From positions 29,125 through 93,124 of the forward strand of contig LOEZ01000067.1 of NCBI GenBank assembly GCA_001516055.1: a stretch of 64,000 bases of DNA, written 5' to 3'. Position 1 is the stretch's first letter. Each line of letters starts with the position of its first letter. Origin of the DNA: Gracilibacter sp. BRH_c7a (GTDB taxonomy: Bacteria; Bacillota; Desulfitobacteriia; Desulfitobacteriales; Syntrophobotulaceae). The notes beneath the pieces were generated by a model, which saw only the letters and a program-made list of their open reading frames with translations, had not been told where the DNA came from and made no database searches. A program made the translations under genes and the position numbers. Positions 27,529 to 36,200 of this stretch are shown one piece after another.

Positions 27529-27927
27529 TTATCTTCTTTGATAGTTCAGAATGCTGGTAAGAAAACTCTCTACATTCTCTGACTTCTTGACTATTGTTTC
27601 ATGAAGCATAATTAGATTGGTCTGAAAATCAGATTCCTTATTCAACGGCGTAAGTAGAGCTTTACTGTTACTTTGGATAGCAAGGGTAAAGAAATCCTCA
27701 CTCAACTTATTAGTGATAAGGAATATATATAGGAAACCATTTTCGAAATTGGCATAATAACTCATCTTAAAATCCATCGCATAGCCTTCGTACAGTTCCC
27801 TGAAAAAAGTTACTCTGTACTTATTTTCATGCAAGATATCATGAGTAATCCTCTCCCATATTAGGATATTATCTTCAGTCAGCTCTATTAATTTTTCTGT
27901 TAATTTGTTTACCCGATAATTATTCAA
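27529..27927 (-). CDS. Hypothetical protein
   Basis: A 132-residue protein I do not recognise. It starts at TTG 27927 behind AGGGGGG. No signal peptide or membrane segment is visible. The sequence suggests an alpha/beta protein: an N-terminal helix (NKLTEKLIELTEDNILIWERI), then beta strands (YRVTFFRELYEGYAMDFKMSYY, FLYIFLITNK) and a C-terminal helix. It lies downstream of the NiCo-controlled exporter's upstream region in the same orientation but as a separate unit. Confidence 0.62.
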   Translation of the reverse strand: MNNYRVNKLTEKLIELTEDNILIWERITHDILHENKYRVTFFRELYEGYAMDFKMSYYANFENGFLYIFLITNKLSEDFFTLAIQSNSKALLTPLNKESDFQTNLIMLHETIVKKSENVESFLTSILNYQRR

Positions 27928-28233
27928 GAAGACGCCCCCCTATAATTAGTAAAGGGTGATTAATAGGTTCTTACTTATATATACCTATTACTTTACTTTA
28001 GGTAGTATTCAAAGAATAATAAAAAAATTATGGACTTAATAAATACTACTAATGGCATTGACATAAATTAACTAAAAGAAGAGTGGATATTTTTTTAGAG
28101 GTTAGAAGAAACTATAAACGAGAGATTGGGAAATACCGCAAGGTTAATAACCTTTCTCTAAGGTTGTCCGCCCTGTAGCGGAATAGAGTGCCCGACAGTA
28201 TGAATTGTCGGGCATCTCTGTTTTCTAAAACTT
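27928..28233. other. Intergenic region with structured segment
   Basis: About 300 bases. The half near 27940-28100 is AT-rich and featureless. The half from 28110 to 28215 is richer in GC and has three successive hairpins on either strand (see the ncRNA candidate). No reading frame with a credible start was found. Confidence 0.45.
28112..28222 (+). ncRNA. Possible small RNA or leader element with terminal hairpin
   Basis: In order on the plus strand: AGAGA...TCTCT enclosing AAGGTT-AAT-AACCTT (about 28120-28162), TCCGC-CCTGTA-GCGGA (about 28167-28182), then the strong stem TGCCCGACA/TGTCGGGCA (28189-28214) followed by TCTCTGTTTTCT. It lies between two minus-strand genes, so as a plus-strand transcript it is free-standing. 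It matches no RNA family I know. Alternatively the last stem is just the terminator of the 28234 gene. Confidence 0.35.
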
Positions 28234-29160
28234 TTATAAGTTAAAGACAAGTGTTTCTCCAAGTTTAAAGAGCTTTAAAGCATTGGCAGGGTGTTGCCGC
28301 CGACCCCATTCTGCAATTAAACGATCCAGAGCTTCCTGAGGTGTATCATCGCCCAGTTGAAAAGACTCGTAATGCATGGGGATAAACAGATTTGCTCCGA
28401 CATCTACATAAGCTTGCACAGCCTGTTCAGGTGTAATGTGCTGAATCTCCATGAACCATTCAGGTTCATAACAACCTATAGGAGCAAGAAATATATCAAC
28501 AGTAAACCTATTAGCTATTTCTTGAAAACCACGGAAATAACCTGAATCTCCTACGAAATAAATAGATTTATTTATGTTATCTTCTTTTATCATCCAACCA
28601 CCCCAAAGGGTTCGGTTTGTATCCCAAAGAGATCTTTTTGACCAGTGTTGAGCAGGCACGAAAGTACAACTAACCTGTCCTAACTTGATGTCTTCCCACC
28701 ATTGAAACTCCTGTGTGTTTTTTAAACCTTTACGAGAAAAAGATAACCCCAAACCTTTAGGAATAAGAAAGGTTGGATCCCCAGCCAGCTTTCTTAATGA
28801 CCGGAAGTCAAGATGATCGTAATGGTTATGAGAGATAAGGACAACATCAATTTGAGGAAGCTCTGTCAACATGAGACCTGGAAGAACTAGACGTTTGGCT
28901 GTCCCCAATCTTTGAGCCCATACAGGGTCGGTTAGGATATTTAAACCACCAAGCTGAATCAAGAAAGTAGCATGTCCAACCCAAGTAAGAGAGGGTTGTT
29001 TTTTATTTGTCTTAAGGAAATCTATTTGTTTAAGTTCTGCTTGAGGCACGCGAAAAGAAATATCTTTTATTTTCCCCTTTCGTTCTCTTCGCCAGCGGAA
29101 AAGATCACTCAAGGTAGTATTCAATGGAATATCATCAAGATTCTTGAATTTATCCTTCAT
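28234..29160 (-). CDS. Metallo-beta-lactamase-fold hydrolase (UlaG / NAPE-PLD-like)
   Basis: A 308-residue protein. The metal-binding motif SHNHYDHLD (HxHxDH) lies at about 110-118; WVGHATFLIQLGGLNILTDPVW opens the fold; FVGDSGYF and PMHYESF supply the later Asp and His ligands. This subgroup includes N-acyl-phosphatidylethanolamine phospholipase D and UlaG-like lactonases, so a lipid or lactone substrate is possible but unproven. TGGGGAGGAAAAA precedes ATG 29160. It appears monocistronic. Confidence 0.87.
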   Translation of the reverse strand: MKDKFKNLDDIPLNTTLSDLFRWRRERKGKIKDISFRVPQAELKQIDFLKTNKKQPSLTWVGHATFLIQLGGLNILTDPVWAQRLGTAKRLVLPGLMLTELPQIDVVLISHNHYDHLDFRSLRKLAGDPTFLIPKGLGLSFSRKGLKNTQEFQWWEDIKLGQVSCTFVPAQHWSKRSLWDTNRTLWGGWMIKEDNINKSIYFVGDSGYFRGFQEIANRFTVDIFLAPIGCYEPEWFMEIQHITPEQAVQAYVDVGANLFIPMHYESFQLGDDTPQEALDRLIAEWGRRQHPANALKLFKLGETLVFNL

Positions 29161-29421
29161 TTTTTCCTCCCCAGAAAGTGAAGTCCTAGCAAACTATTTT
29201 TATTATATTCAATAATATATCACTAAAAGTAGAAAGACCATAATAATTGAAACTAAAAGAATAACAGAACTTAGAGACTTTAACCGGAACCTTATATAAT
29301 TAAACATTAACGGATAGAGTCGTTGTCTATCTTTAAGTGGTTAATTTTGCTAAAATATAGATAAAAATATAATAATATCCTCTAAAAGTTCCGTATATAA
29401 AATGGTGGGAGGGCTAAGTCG

Positions 29422-30282
29422 ATGGATGAAAGAGATTGGCTTATTCTTAGAGCTTTATATGAACATAAGAATATTACTAAAGCTGCCCAAGAACTTTATA
29501 TGTCCCAGCCTGCACTGACAAATAGACTTAAGGATATAGAGGAAAAGTTTAAAGTAAAGATTGCTATGAGGGGACGAAGAGGTGTTCACTTTACTCCTCA
29601 AGGAGAATATCTTGCAAATTATGCCGACCAAATAATATTAAATTTAAGAAGAATTAAGGAAAATGTCTTAAATTTTGATAAAAATATTGGAGGCACGCTA
29701 AGAATAGGGACATCCAGATTAGCAGCGAAATATCAACTTCCTAAAATACTTAGACTCTTTAGAAATGAGTACCCAGAAGTAGATTTTAAAGTAATTGCTA
29801 CTTGGAGTAGAAATATTCCAAATTATTTAAAAAGTGAAGAAGTACATATAGGTATTTTTCGCGGCGAACAGTATTGGCCAGATGAGAAACACTTGTTATC
29901 CGAAGAAAAAATTTGCATAGCGTCAAAAAATAGAATTAAACTCCAGGATCTGCCTAATCTTCCGCGTATCGATTTTGAGACAGATAGTTTGCTTCAAGTC
30001 GAGATCGATAATTGGTGGAAAAGAAACTATACTCAGCCCCCTCAAATCAGCATGGAAGTTGATCAGGTTGACACTTGTAAGGAGATGGTTATCAATGGCT
30101 TGGGATATGCGATTCTCCCGAATATCGTTGTTCAAGGAGTAAAAGATATTGATACTATGGACATATTTAACGAAGATGGCCAACCAATAACAAGACGAAC
30201 TTGGATGGCCTATCAAAAGAAGTCAACTGATATTAATGCAGTCAGAGTGTTCGTTGATTTTGTCAAAAGTAAGAAGTTCTAA
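29422..30282 (+). CDS. LysR family transcriptional regulator
   Basis: A 286-residue protein with an N-terminal winged helix-turn-helix (KNITKAAQELYMSQPALTNRLKDIEEKF, about 16-43) and a periplasmic-binding-like effector domain (GGTLRIGTSRLAAKYQLPKIL onward). ATG 29422 follows GGGAGGG. LysR proteins bind T-N11-A-type palindromes and respond to small metabolites. The gene stands directly before the tctCBA operon in the same direction, with two perfect palindromes in the gap, so it probably controls that operon. It differs from the usual divergent LysR arrangement. Confidence 0.92.
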   Translation: MDERDWLILRALYEHKNITKAAQELYMSQPALTNRLKDIEEKFKVKIAMRGRRGVHFTPQGEYLANYADQIILNLRRIKENVLNFDKNIGGTLRIGTSRLAAKYQLPKILRLFRNEYPEVDFKVIATWSRNIPNYLKSEEVHIGIFRGEQYWPDEKHLLSEEKICIASKNRIKLQDLPNLPRIDFETDSLLQVEIDNWWKRNYTQPPQISMEVDQVDTCKEMVINGLGYAILPNIVVQGVKDIDTMDIFNEDGQPITRRTWMAYQKKSTDINAVRVFVDFVKSKKF

Positions 30283-30327
30283 GTCCTTAAGAATAATAAT
30301 TCCTGTCTATATAGGTATTTGAATTAG

Positions 30328-30356
30328 TAATAGATAATTATTCGAATTATCTATTA
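30328..30356. promoter_or_regulatory. Perfect 12-bp palindrome, possible LysR operator or terminator
   Basis: TAATAGATAATT (30328-30339) and AATTATCTATTA (30345-30356) are exact inverses with a 5-base gap. The following bases are T-rich (TTTTTATTT), so it could be the LysR gene's terminator, but the AT-rich stem is weak and it lies in the interval before the tctC promoter region. Confidence 0.5.
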
Positions 30357-30363
30357 TTTTTAT

Positions 30364-30394
30364 TTGATAAAATGTATTAAGATTATTTTATCAA
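30364..30394. promoter_or_regulatory. Second perfect palindrome with 11-bp gap before tctC
   Basis: TTGATAAAAT (30364-30373) and ATTTTATCAA (30385-30394) are exact inverses separated by 11 bases. The spacing fits a LysR-type binding site and it begins only eight bases after the first palindrome. It has no U-tract of its own. Confidence 0.5.
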
Positions 30395-30547
30395 TATTAT
30401 TAAAATACAAAAAGTGTACCGATAATTTATAAAGACGAAAGGAGCAAGTGCAATAAGAGAGGTGATAATTAATAATCTTGTTAGAGGAGGTGATATATTT
30501 TTCCGTTTTAATAAAATTATGAATAAAACATGAGGAGGAATTGATAA

Positions 30548-31537
30548 ATGCTTAAAAAAATCTACTTATTAACCATTTGTTTGCTGGTAGCTCTTTCGAC
30601 ATTAACCGGATGTTCATCAGCAAGTAAGCCGGCGGATACAGAAAAAGCTAAATGGCCTGAGCGCAAGGTAGAAATAATAGTGCCTTTTGGAGCTGGAAGT
30701 GGTACTGATACAACAGCCCGTGCCTTAGCTGCTCCCCTAGAAAAAGTGCTTGGTGTTCCCGTTGTAGTCACGAATATGGAAGGCGGCGGCGGGATTATAG
30801 GTATGGAATATGTCAATAAACAACCAGCTGATGGATATACTTTCATGATTCATTCTCCGACCCACTTGCTTCTGTCTATTCAAAAACTTTCTGAAGTTGA
30901 TTTAATCAAAGATTTCGTTCCCGTTACACGTCTTGTTCAAGATTCTGTATTAATAACTGCAAGTTCAAATGGGCGTTTCAAAACATGGGATGAAGTAGTT
31001 GCCTGGGCTGAAGATCACCCTGGAGATGTAACAATTGGTGCTCAGGCACCAAAAGGTGTCGATGCAATAACTGTTCGAATGATTTCTGCTGGTGCTGGTA
31101 TTGAAACAAAATTTATACCTTTTGATGGCGGTGCTGAGGTAAAATCTGCTATGTTGGGTGGTCATATAGATCTAAGTAATGATGATCCCATTAATGCACT
31201 AGCCCTTGTTCAATCAGGAGAGTTAAACGCTTTATTAGTTGGAAATGACAAACGACTTCCAGGTTTTCCAGATACTCCCTGTACAGTCGAATTAGGTATA
31301 GACGTAACGGCTGGTCCGTGGCGCGGTATTTCAGCAAGAAAAGATACTCCTGAAGAGGCAATCAAAGGTATGGAAGTTGCTATAGCTGAAGCTATGAAAA
31401 GTGCACAATGGCAGGACTTTGCTAAGAAGGCTATGCTCGATCAGCGACCTGGCTATGCAAATGCCGAAGAATTTTCAAAGATCTGGGAAGAACAATATCA
31501 ATTCTATAGTGATGCCTTTGAGAAGTTTGGCTTATAG
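30548..31537 (+). CDS. tctC: Tripartite tricarboxylate transporter substrate-binding lipoprotein (TctC family)
   Basis: A 329-residue exported protein. The signal ends at STLTGC with lipid-anchored Cys 22. The Bug/TctC domain follows: KVEIIVPFGAGSGTDTTAR (about 38-56), GGGGIIGMEYVNKQPADGYT, and FIPFDGGAEVKSAMLGGHIDL. It captures a carboxylate outside the membrane for TctA/TctB. GAGGAGGAATTGATAA precedes ATG 30548. First gene of an operon tctC-tctB-tctA-dehydrogenase-racemase. TctC proteins bind citrate, tartrate and many other acids, so the ligand is open. Confidence 0.93.
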   Translation: MLKKIYLLTICLLVALSTLTGCSSASKPADTEKAKWPERKVEIIVPFGAGSGTDTTARALAAPLEKVLGVPVVVTNMEGGGGIIGMEYVNKQPADGYTFMIHSPTHLLLSIQKLSEVDLIKDFVPVTRLVQDSVLITASSNGRFKTWDEVVAWAEDHPGDVTIGAQAPKGVDAITVRMISAGAGIETKFIPFDGGAEVKSAMLGGHIDLSNDDPINALALVQSGELNALLVGNDKRLPGFPDTPCTVELGIDVTAGPWRGISARKDTPEEAIKGMEVAIAEAMKSAQWQDFAKKAMLDQRPGYANAEEFSKIWEEQYQFYSDAFEKFGL

Positions 31538-31549
31538 TTCAGAAAGGGG

Positions 31550-32056
31550 TTGGTCCTAATTATCACCGAATTAGTTTTTAATGCAGCATTATTAATATTC
31601 TTTGGCTATTGTTTTTGGTATATTGGGGAAACCACTCCACCGCCGGATCCCGGAAACATGGGATCCGGCTTATGGCCCCAATTCTTACTTGGGATTTTAA
31701 TCGTTTTGATAGCATTGAATATTTTTAATTCTATCCGTAAGTATCGTAAAGAAGAAAATAAAAGAGATTTCTCAATTAGCTTTCACTCATTATTTACGAA
31801 CAAATTAGTTATAGGATCTATAATTATTGGGGTTTATAGTTTAATTTTGGATTATTTTGGGTACCTACTAAGCACTATTTTGTTTATTTTTTTATACATG
31901 ACCCTTTTGTCAGAGAAAAGATTGGTGTTTAAGATTGTCACAAGCTTAGTGGCTACGTTAGTCATCTATATTATCTTTGCAAGAGTGCTGCAAGTACCGC
32001 TACCGCGAGGAATAGGAATACTTCGTGATTTTGCTCTCTTGTTAGAAACACTGTAA
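31550..32056 (+). CDS. tctB: Tripartite tricarboxylate transporter small membrane subunit (TctB family)
   Basis: About 168 residues with four membrane helices, typical of TctB. The segment TTPPPDPGNMGSGLWPQF after helix 1 is family-like. The start is unclear: TTG 31550 directly abuts the ribosome site AAAGGGG, and the next codon at a good distance is ATT 31559 (IITELVF), a rare start. It lies 12 bases after tctC. Confidence 0.85.
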   Translation: MVLIITELVFNAALLIFFGYCFWYIGETTPPPDPGNMGSGLWPQFLLGILIVLIALNIFNSIRKYRKEENKRDFSISFHSLFTNKLVIGSIIIGVYSLILDYFGYLLSTILFIFLYMTLLSEKRLVFKIVTSLVATLVIYIIFARVLQVPLPRGIGILRDFALLLETL

Positions 32057-32068
32057 GGGGGTGGGATA

Positions 32069-33562
32069 ATGCTTGAATTATTGACTTCTGGGTTCGCAGT
32101 AATTCTTGAACCGTCAGCTTTTATAATGATAATTTTTGCTACAATCGTTGGAATTATCTTTGGTGCACTTCCTGGTGTGGGATCTGCAATGGCAGTCGCT
32201 TTAATGGTTCCGTTTACTTATAAAATGGGTCCTGTTGTTTCTATAGCTTTTCTTACTGCGGTATATTGCTCAGCAATTACAGGTGGTGGAATAACTGCAA
32301 TCTTATTTAAAATTCCTGGTACTCCAGGTAATACTCCCACCACCTTCGATGGTTACCCTATGGCTCAACAGGGTAGGGCAGATAAAGCATTAGGAATTGC
32401 TCTTGTTTGTTCTGCCATAGGTGGAATTGTATCTGCCTTTGCTATGTTACTTATTTCCCCTCAACTATCAAGTGCTGCTTTAAGATTTGGGCCAGCAGAA
32501 CTCTTTGCAGTAGCTTTTTTTGGACTCAGTGTCCTAAGTAGTTTAGATTCTAACAATGTACTGAAAACTCTTATTTCCGGATTGATAGGATTATCCTTAG
32601 CAACAGTTGGTATGGATCCAATCTTTGGGGTTCCACGCTTCACCTGGGGCCACAGTGCTCTGGTGGGAGGTATACCTATGATTCCCGTTATGATTGGAAT
32701 GTTCGCTGTTACTGAGGTACTGAAACAAACCGTAAATCCCTTTAAAATTGAAGGAGAATTTTTAAATAAAAAAGTTAGCACTAAGCTATTAACAATCAAA
32801 GAAACAATCGCAATGAAAATTACCATTCTGCGTTCAGCGGTTATGGGGACTGTAATAGGGATATTACCGGGGGCCGGGGCAACTATAGCCGGTTTTCTTA
32901 GTTATGCAGCAGAAGTTAAGTCTTCTAAAACTCCAGAACGATTTGGAAAAGGTGCACCAGAAGGTGTCGCTGCCACTGAGACAGCAAATAATGCTGCAAC
33001 AGGTGGTTCAATGGTTCCTTTATTATCTCTCGGTATTCCTGGAGGAAATTCATCAGCAATCATGGTCTCCGCTTTAATGCTTCAGGGGGTTCAGGTTGGA
33101 CCAATGCTGATTAAAACTCAACCAGTTTTTCTTTCTGGCGTATTTGCCTCTATGATTGTGACAAATATTCTTATGGTAATCGTAGCAATAGGTATCGCAA
33201 AAGTCTTTAGTAAGATACTGAATATGCCATATTCAGTACTTGGTCCCGTTATTATTCTCCTATCTGTAGTAGGCAGCTTTGCTTTACAAAACAACACAGG
33301 AGATGTGAGATTGATGATGGTTGCTGCAATCTTAGGATATGCATTCATTAAACTTGGTTTTTCCTCTGCAGCTTTGGTACTGGGGCTAGTCCTTGGGGAC
33401 ATCTGTGAATCTAACCTTAGACGAGCCGTGATGATAGCGGATGGCGATATATTGAGCGTTCTTTCTCGTCCTATCACAGCGACGCTGCTCATTACCTGTG
33501 CAATTTTATTGATTCTTCCCTTTGCCAGACAATTATATAAAAGTAAAAAGGCATTATCATAA
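32069..33562 (+). CDS. tctA: Tripartite tricarboxylate transporter large membrane subunit (TctA family)
   Basis: A 497-residue membrane protein with about twelve helices. The two conserved TctA repeats are visible: GIIFGALPGVGSAMAVALMVPFTY with TAVYCSAITGGGITAILFKIPGTPGN, and GTVIGILPGAGATIAGFLSYAAE with GVAATETANNAATGGSMVPLL. AAGGGGGTGGG precedes ATG 32069. It forms the translocation channel with TctB, driven by ion gradients, and works with the TctC lipoprotein. Confidence 0.96.
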   Translation: MLELLTSGFAVILEPSAFIMIIFATIVGIIFGALPGVGSAMAVALMVPFTYKMGPVVSIAFLTAVYCSAITGGGITAILFKIPGTPGNTPTTFDGYPMAQQGRADKALGIALVCSAIGGIVSAFAMLLISPQLSSAALRFGPAELFAVAFFGLSVLSSLDSNNVLKTLISGLIGLSLATVGMDPIFGVPRFTWGHSALVGGIPMIPVMIGMFAVTEVLKQTVNPFKIEGEFLNKKVSTKLLTIKETIAMKITILRSAVMGTVIGILPGAGATIAGFLSYAAEVKSSKTPERFGKGAPEGVAATETANNAATGGSMVPLLSLGIPGGNSSAIMVSALMLQGVQVGPMLIKTQPVFLSGVFASMIVTNILMVIVAIGIAKVFSKILNMPYSVLGPVIILLSVVGSFALQNNTGDVRLMMVAAILGYAFIKLGFSSAALVLGLVLGDICESNLRRAVMIADGDILSVLSRPITATLLITCAILLILPFARQLYKSKKALS

Positions 33563-33628
33563 TTCTGTAGGAGGATGGTTTTGAATAGTAAACATACAAC
33601 ATTAGATACACCTGTAGGAGGAACTACT

Positions 33629-34675
33629 ATGAAATTTGGGGTAATAAGAGGTAATGGTATCGGTCCGGAAATAGTGGAAGCAACCAAATATGTTCTAGAG
33701 GCAACAGGGTTAGCGATAGAATGGGTACATATACCTGTAGCAGAGGAAGCAGTTAAAGAATATGGACACCCTTTGCCTCAGGAATCAATCAATGCCCTGA
33801 AAGAAGTTAAAGTGGCATTCAAGGGTCCTCTTATTGTAGACAAGATGCGTGGGAGAATTACGTGTGTCCATGATGATGGATCAGAGGATACTTATCCATC
33901 AATTAACAACGCAATCCGGAGAGAACTAAAGCTATTTGTGTGTCCGCGGCCTATCAGGGGAGTACTCAATATCTCTGGGAAGTATGAGAATCTGGATGTC
34001 ACAATTATGAGAGAAATAACAGAGGATGTTTACAGTGGTTTAGAGCATAAAATTGGAGATGTTGCTGCAGAAGGGATCAAGCTAACTACTAGAGAAGCTG
34101 TTGAACGGGTTACTCGATATTCATTTGATTTTGCCAGAAAAAATGGACGCAAACTAGTCACCTGCGCTCATAAAGCCAATGCCTTAAGTTTTACAGATGG
34201 GCTATTCCTTAAGTGTTTTCGTGAAGTTGCTAAAGAATACCCTGAGATAGAATCAAATGATTATATGATCGATGCCACATGCTACAGTTTGGTAAAATTC
34301 CCGGAAAAATTTGATATTATCGTAGCATCTAATCAATATGGAGATATACTATCAGATTTAGCGGCAGGTTTAGCAGGAAGCTTGGGACTTGCTCCAGGAG
34401 GAAATATTGGAGAACATGCATCTGTGTTTGAGGCTTCTCATGGGGCAGCTGATGATATTGCAGGACTAGGTATTGCTAATCCTGCGGCCCTGATTCTTTC
34501 AGGAGCTTTAATGTTACGTCATATTGGTAATACAGTAGAGGCTACTAAAGTAGAAGAAAGTACTCGTAATGTATTATCTAGAGGCAAGGTCTTAACTCCT
34601 GATCTAGGTGGAACAGCTACAACAATGGAATTTGCGGAAGCTATCACGAAGGAAGTAGAAGCCTATTCTAGGTAA
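33629..34675 (+). CDS. Isocitrate/isopropylmalate-type dehydrogenase
   Basis: Start set at ATG 33629 (MKFGVIRGNGIGPE), 348 residues, behind GTAGGAGGAAC. A TTG at 33581 in the same frame also has a good site (GTAGGAGGA) and would add 16 residues. The fold is that of metal-dependent beta-decarboxylating dehydrogenases: RGNGIGPEIVEA, MREITEDVYSGLEHKIG, YMIDATCYSLVKFPEKFDIIVASNQYGDILSDLAAGLAGSLGLAPGGNIG (with the Mg2+-binding Asp residues) and FEASHGAADDIAGLGIANP. The motif set is closest to NAD-type isocitrate dehydrogenases, but the family also includes homoisocitrate, tartrate and D-malate enzymes. With the transporter and racemase it suggests oxidation of an imported hydroxy-acid. Confidence 0.88.
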   Translation: MKFGVIRGNGIGPEIVEATKYVLEATGLAIEWVHIPVAEEAVKEYGHPLPQESINALKEVKVAFKGPLIVDKMRGRITCVHDDGSEDTYPSINNAIRRELKLFVCPRPIRGVLNISGKYENLDVTIMREITEDVYSGLEHKIGDVAAEGIKLTTREAVERVTRYSFDFARKNGRKLVTCAHKANALSFTDGLFLKCFREVAKEYPEIESNDYMIDATCYSLVKFPEKFDIIVASNQYGDILSDLAAGLAGSLGLAPGGNIGEHASVFEASHGAADDIAGLGIANPAALILSGALMLRHIGNTVEATKVEESTRNVLSRGKVLTPDLGGTATTMEFAEAITKEVEAYSR

Positions 34676-34692
34676 CAAATGGAGGTTTAATT

Positions 34693-35967
34693 ATGGCCAA
34701 AAGTGTTTCTCTTCCCTATGGAGACGGAATGCAGACCGTAGATATTCCAGAATCCAACAATCTAACTATAGTTACTATGCCCAAAAGCCAAATAGGTAAG
34801 CTCGAGGACGAGGCAGAGATTTTGGAAAAAGCACTCGACGAGCCAATTAACTCGCTAGCTTTAACAGAACTAGTCAATCAGCAGGATCGGATCGTAATTG
34901 TAGTTAATGATCATACTCGGCCAGGACCGACTCAGCTTATTGTTAAGGCTATCTTAAGGCGTCTGGGTATAATTGGAATAAATGATAACCAGATTAGTTT
35001 TGTGGTTGCGACAGGTAGTCATCGCCTTTCTACAGAGGCTGAAATTTCAGAAATTATAGGAAGGGAAGTTGCAGAACGATTTAAAACTGAATGTCATAAT
35101 TGCCTCGATGATAAATCCTTAGTTTATTACGGGACAACAAAATCTGGACTTCCACTCTATATAAATAGAACAGTGTCAGAGGCTACATTCAGGATTACCA
35201 CGGGGCTTATTGCACCTCATCATTCTGCTGGCTTCAGTGGTGGAAGAAAAAGTATCGTTCCGGGTGTTGCTGGCCTTAAAACGGTGAGCATCCATCATTC
35301 CTTACCTATCCGTGCATATGATCCAGTTATAGGGATAATCGAGGGTAATTCATTTCATGATACAGCATTGGAAGCAGCTAAAAAAGTAGGTGTTAACTTC
35401 ATTGTTAATGCAGTTCAAGATTCAAATAAAAGGAATATAGCCTATGTAGCGGGAGATCTTGAGGCTGCTCACGAAGTAGGTGTTAACATATGCCGTAAGT
35501 TATGTGAGGTCAAAATAAACCAGCTAGCTGATTTAGTAATTACTAGTCCTGGTGGATATCCTCGTGACACAAATTTATGGCAATCCCAGAAAGCTCTTTC
35601 TACTGCAGAGATGTTGGTAAAACCTGGAGGGACCATAATACTTGTTGCTGAATGCAGGGACGGTATTGGTGAAGGTGTCTTTAGGGACTGGTTGGCTGAA
35701 GCAAATTCACCTGATGAGGTTATTGAACGTTTTCGCAGAGAGGGTTTTAACGTGGGTAGCAATAAAGCTTTTATGGTAGCTAGAGCACTTACCAAGGCAA
35801 GAATAATAGTAGTATCACATTTACTTAATCCGGAAGATTTGCAAGCAATGCAACTAGAAGGGGCTCAAAACCTTGAAGAAGCATATTCAAAGGCTAATGG
35901 TAAGTGCACGGTACAAAGTATAATAGTCTTACCTAAAGCTGTAACCATGATTCCAGTAGTAAAATAA
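34693..35967 (+). CDS. LarA-family (DUF2088) nickel-pincer racemase-like protein
   Basis: A 424-residue protein of the lactate racemase superfamily. Residues matching LarA's active site are present: ATGSHR (about 112-117), IAPHHSAGFSGGRKSIVPG (about 175-193) with the Lys that in LarA carries the nickel-pincer nucleotide, and following His residues (SIHHSLP). The family interconverts or epimerises 2-hydroxy acids such as lactate, malate and others. ATG 34693 follows ATGGAGG and lies 17 bases after the dehydrogenase. The cofactor genes larB, larC and larE are not in this window, so activity would require them elsewhere. Confidence 0.87.
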   Translation: MAKSVSLPYGDGMQTVDIPESNNLTIVTMPKSQIGKLEDEAEILEKALDEPINSLALTELVNQQDRIVIVVNDHTRPGPTQLIVKAILRRLGIIGINDNQISFVVATGSHRLSTEAEISEIIGREVAERFKTECHNCLDDKSLVYYGTTKSGLPLYINRTVSEATFRITTGLIAPHHSAGFSGGRKSIVPGVAGLKTVSIHHSLPIRAYDPVIGIIEGNSFHDTALEAAKKVGVNFIVNAVQDSNKRNIAYVAGDLEAAHEVGVNICRKLCEVKINQLADLVITSPGGYPRDTNLWQSQKALSTAEMLVKPGGTIILVAECRDGIGEGVFRDWLAEANSPDEVIERFRREGFNVGSNKAFMVARALTKARIIVVSHLLNPEDLQAMQLEGAQNLEEAYSKANGKCTVQSIIVLPKAVTMIPVVK

Positions 35968-36004
35968 TAATTATTTCGAGACCTTTTCTCTCACAAAAAA
36001 AAGT

Positions 36005-36047
36005 GGCGTAATGAAAAATCAATTTTCGTTATGCCCTTTAATTTTTT
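36005..36047 (+). terminator. Terminator of the tctCBA operon
   Basis: GGCGTAATGAAAA (36005-36017) pairs with TTTTCGTTATGCC (36023-36035) through two G-U pairs, followed by CTTTAATTTTTT. It lies just after the racemase stop. Confidence 0.85.
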
Positions 36048-36200
36048 AACAATTAAAGCACTAATGAAATAATGAGATAGTCTACGTAAAATTTAGGGAC
36101 TACACTTATTATTGAGAAATGTTAATATATAGGTAAATGTAATTACTCATTAGATGATCTTAAGCAAAAAAGAGATTTGTGGTTATAAGGAGGAATTATA

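Noticed and set aside
30479..30523. Short leader peptide frame (TTG start) before tctC
   Set aside because: Only 14 codons in an AT-rich stretch and no conserved feature such as a residue run or attenuator stem that would support a leader.
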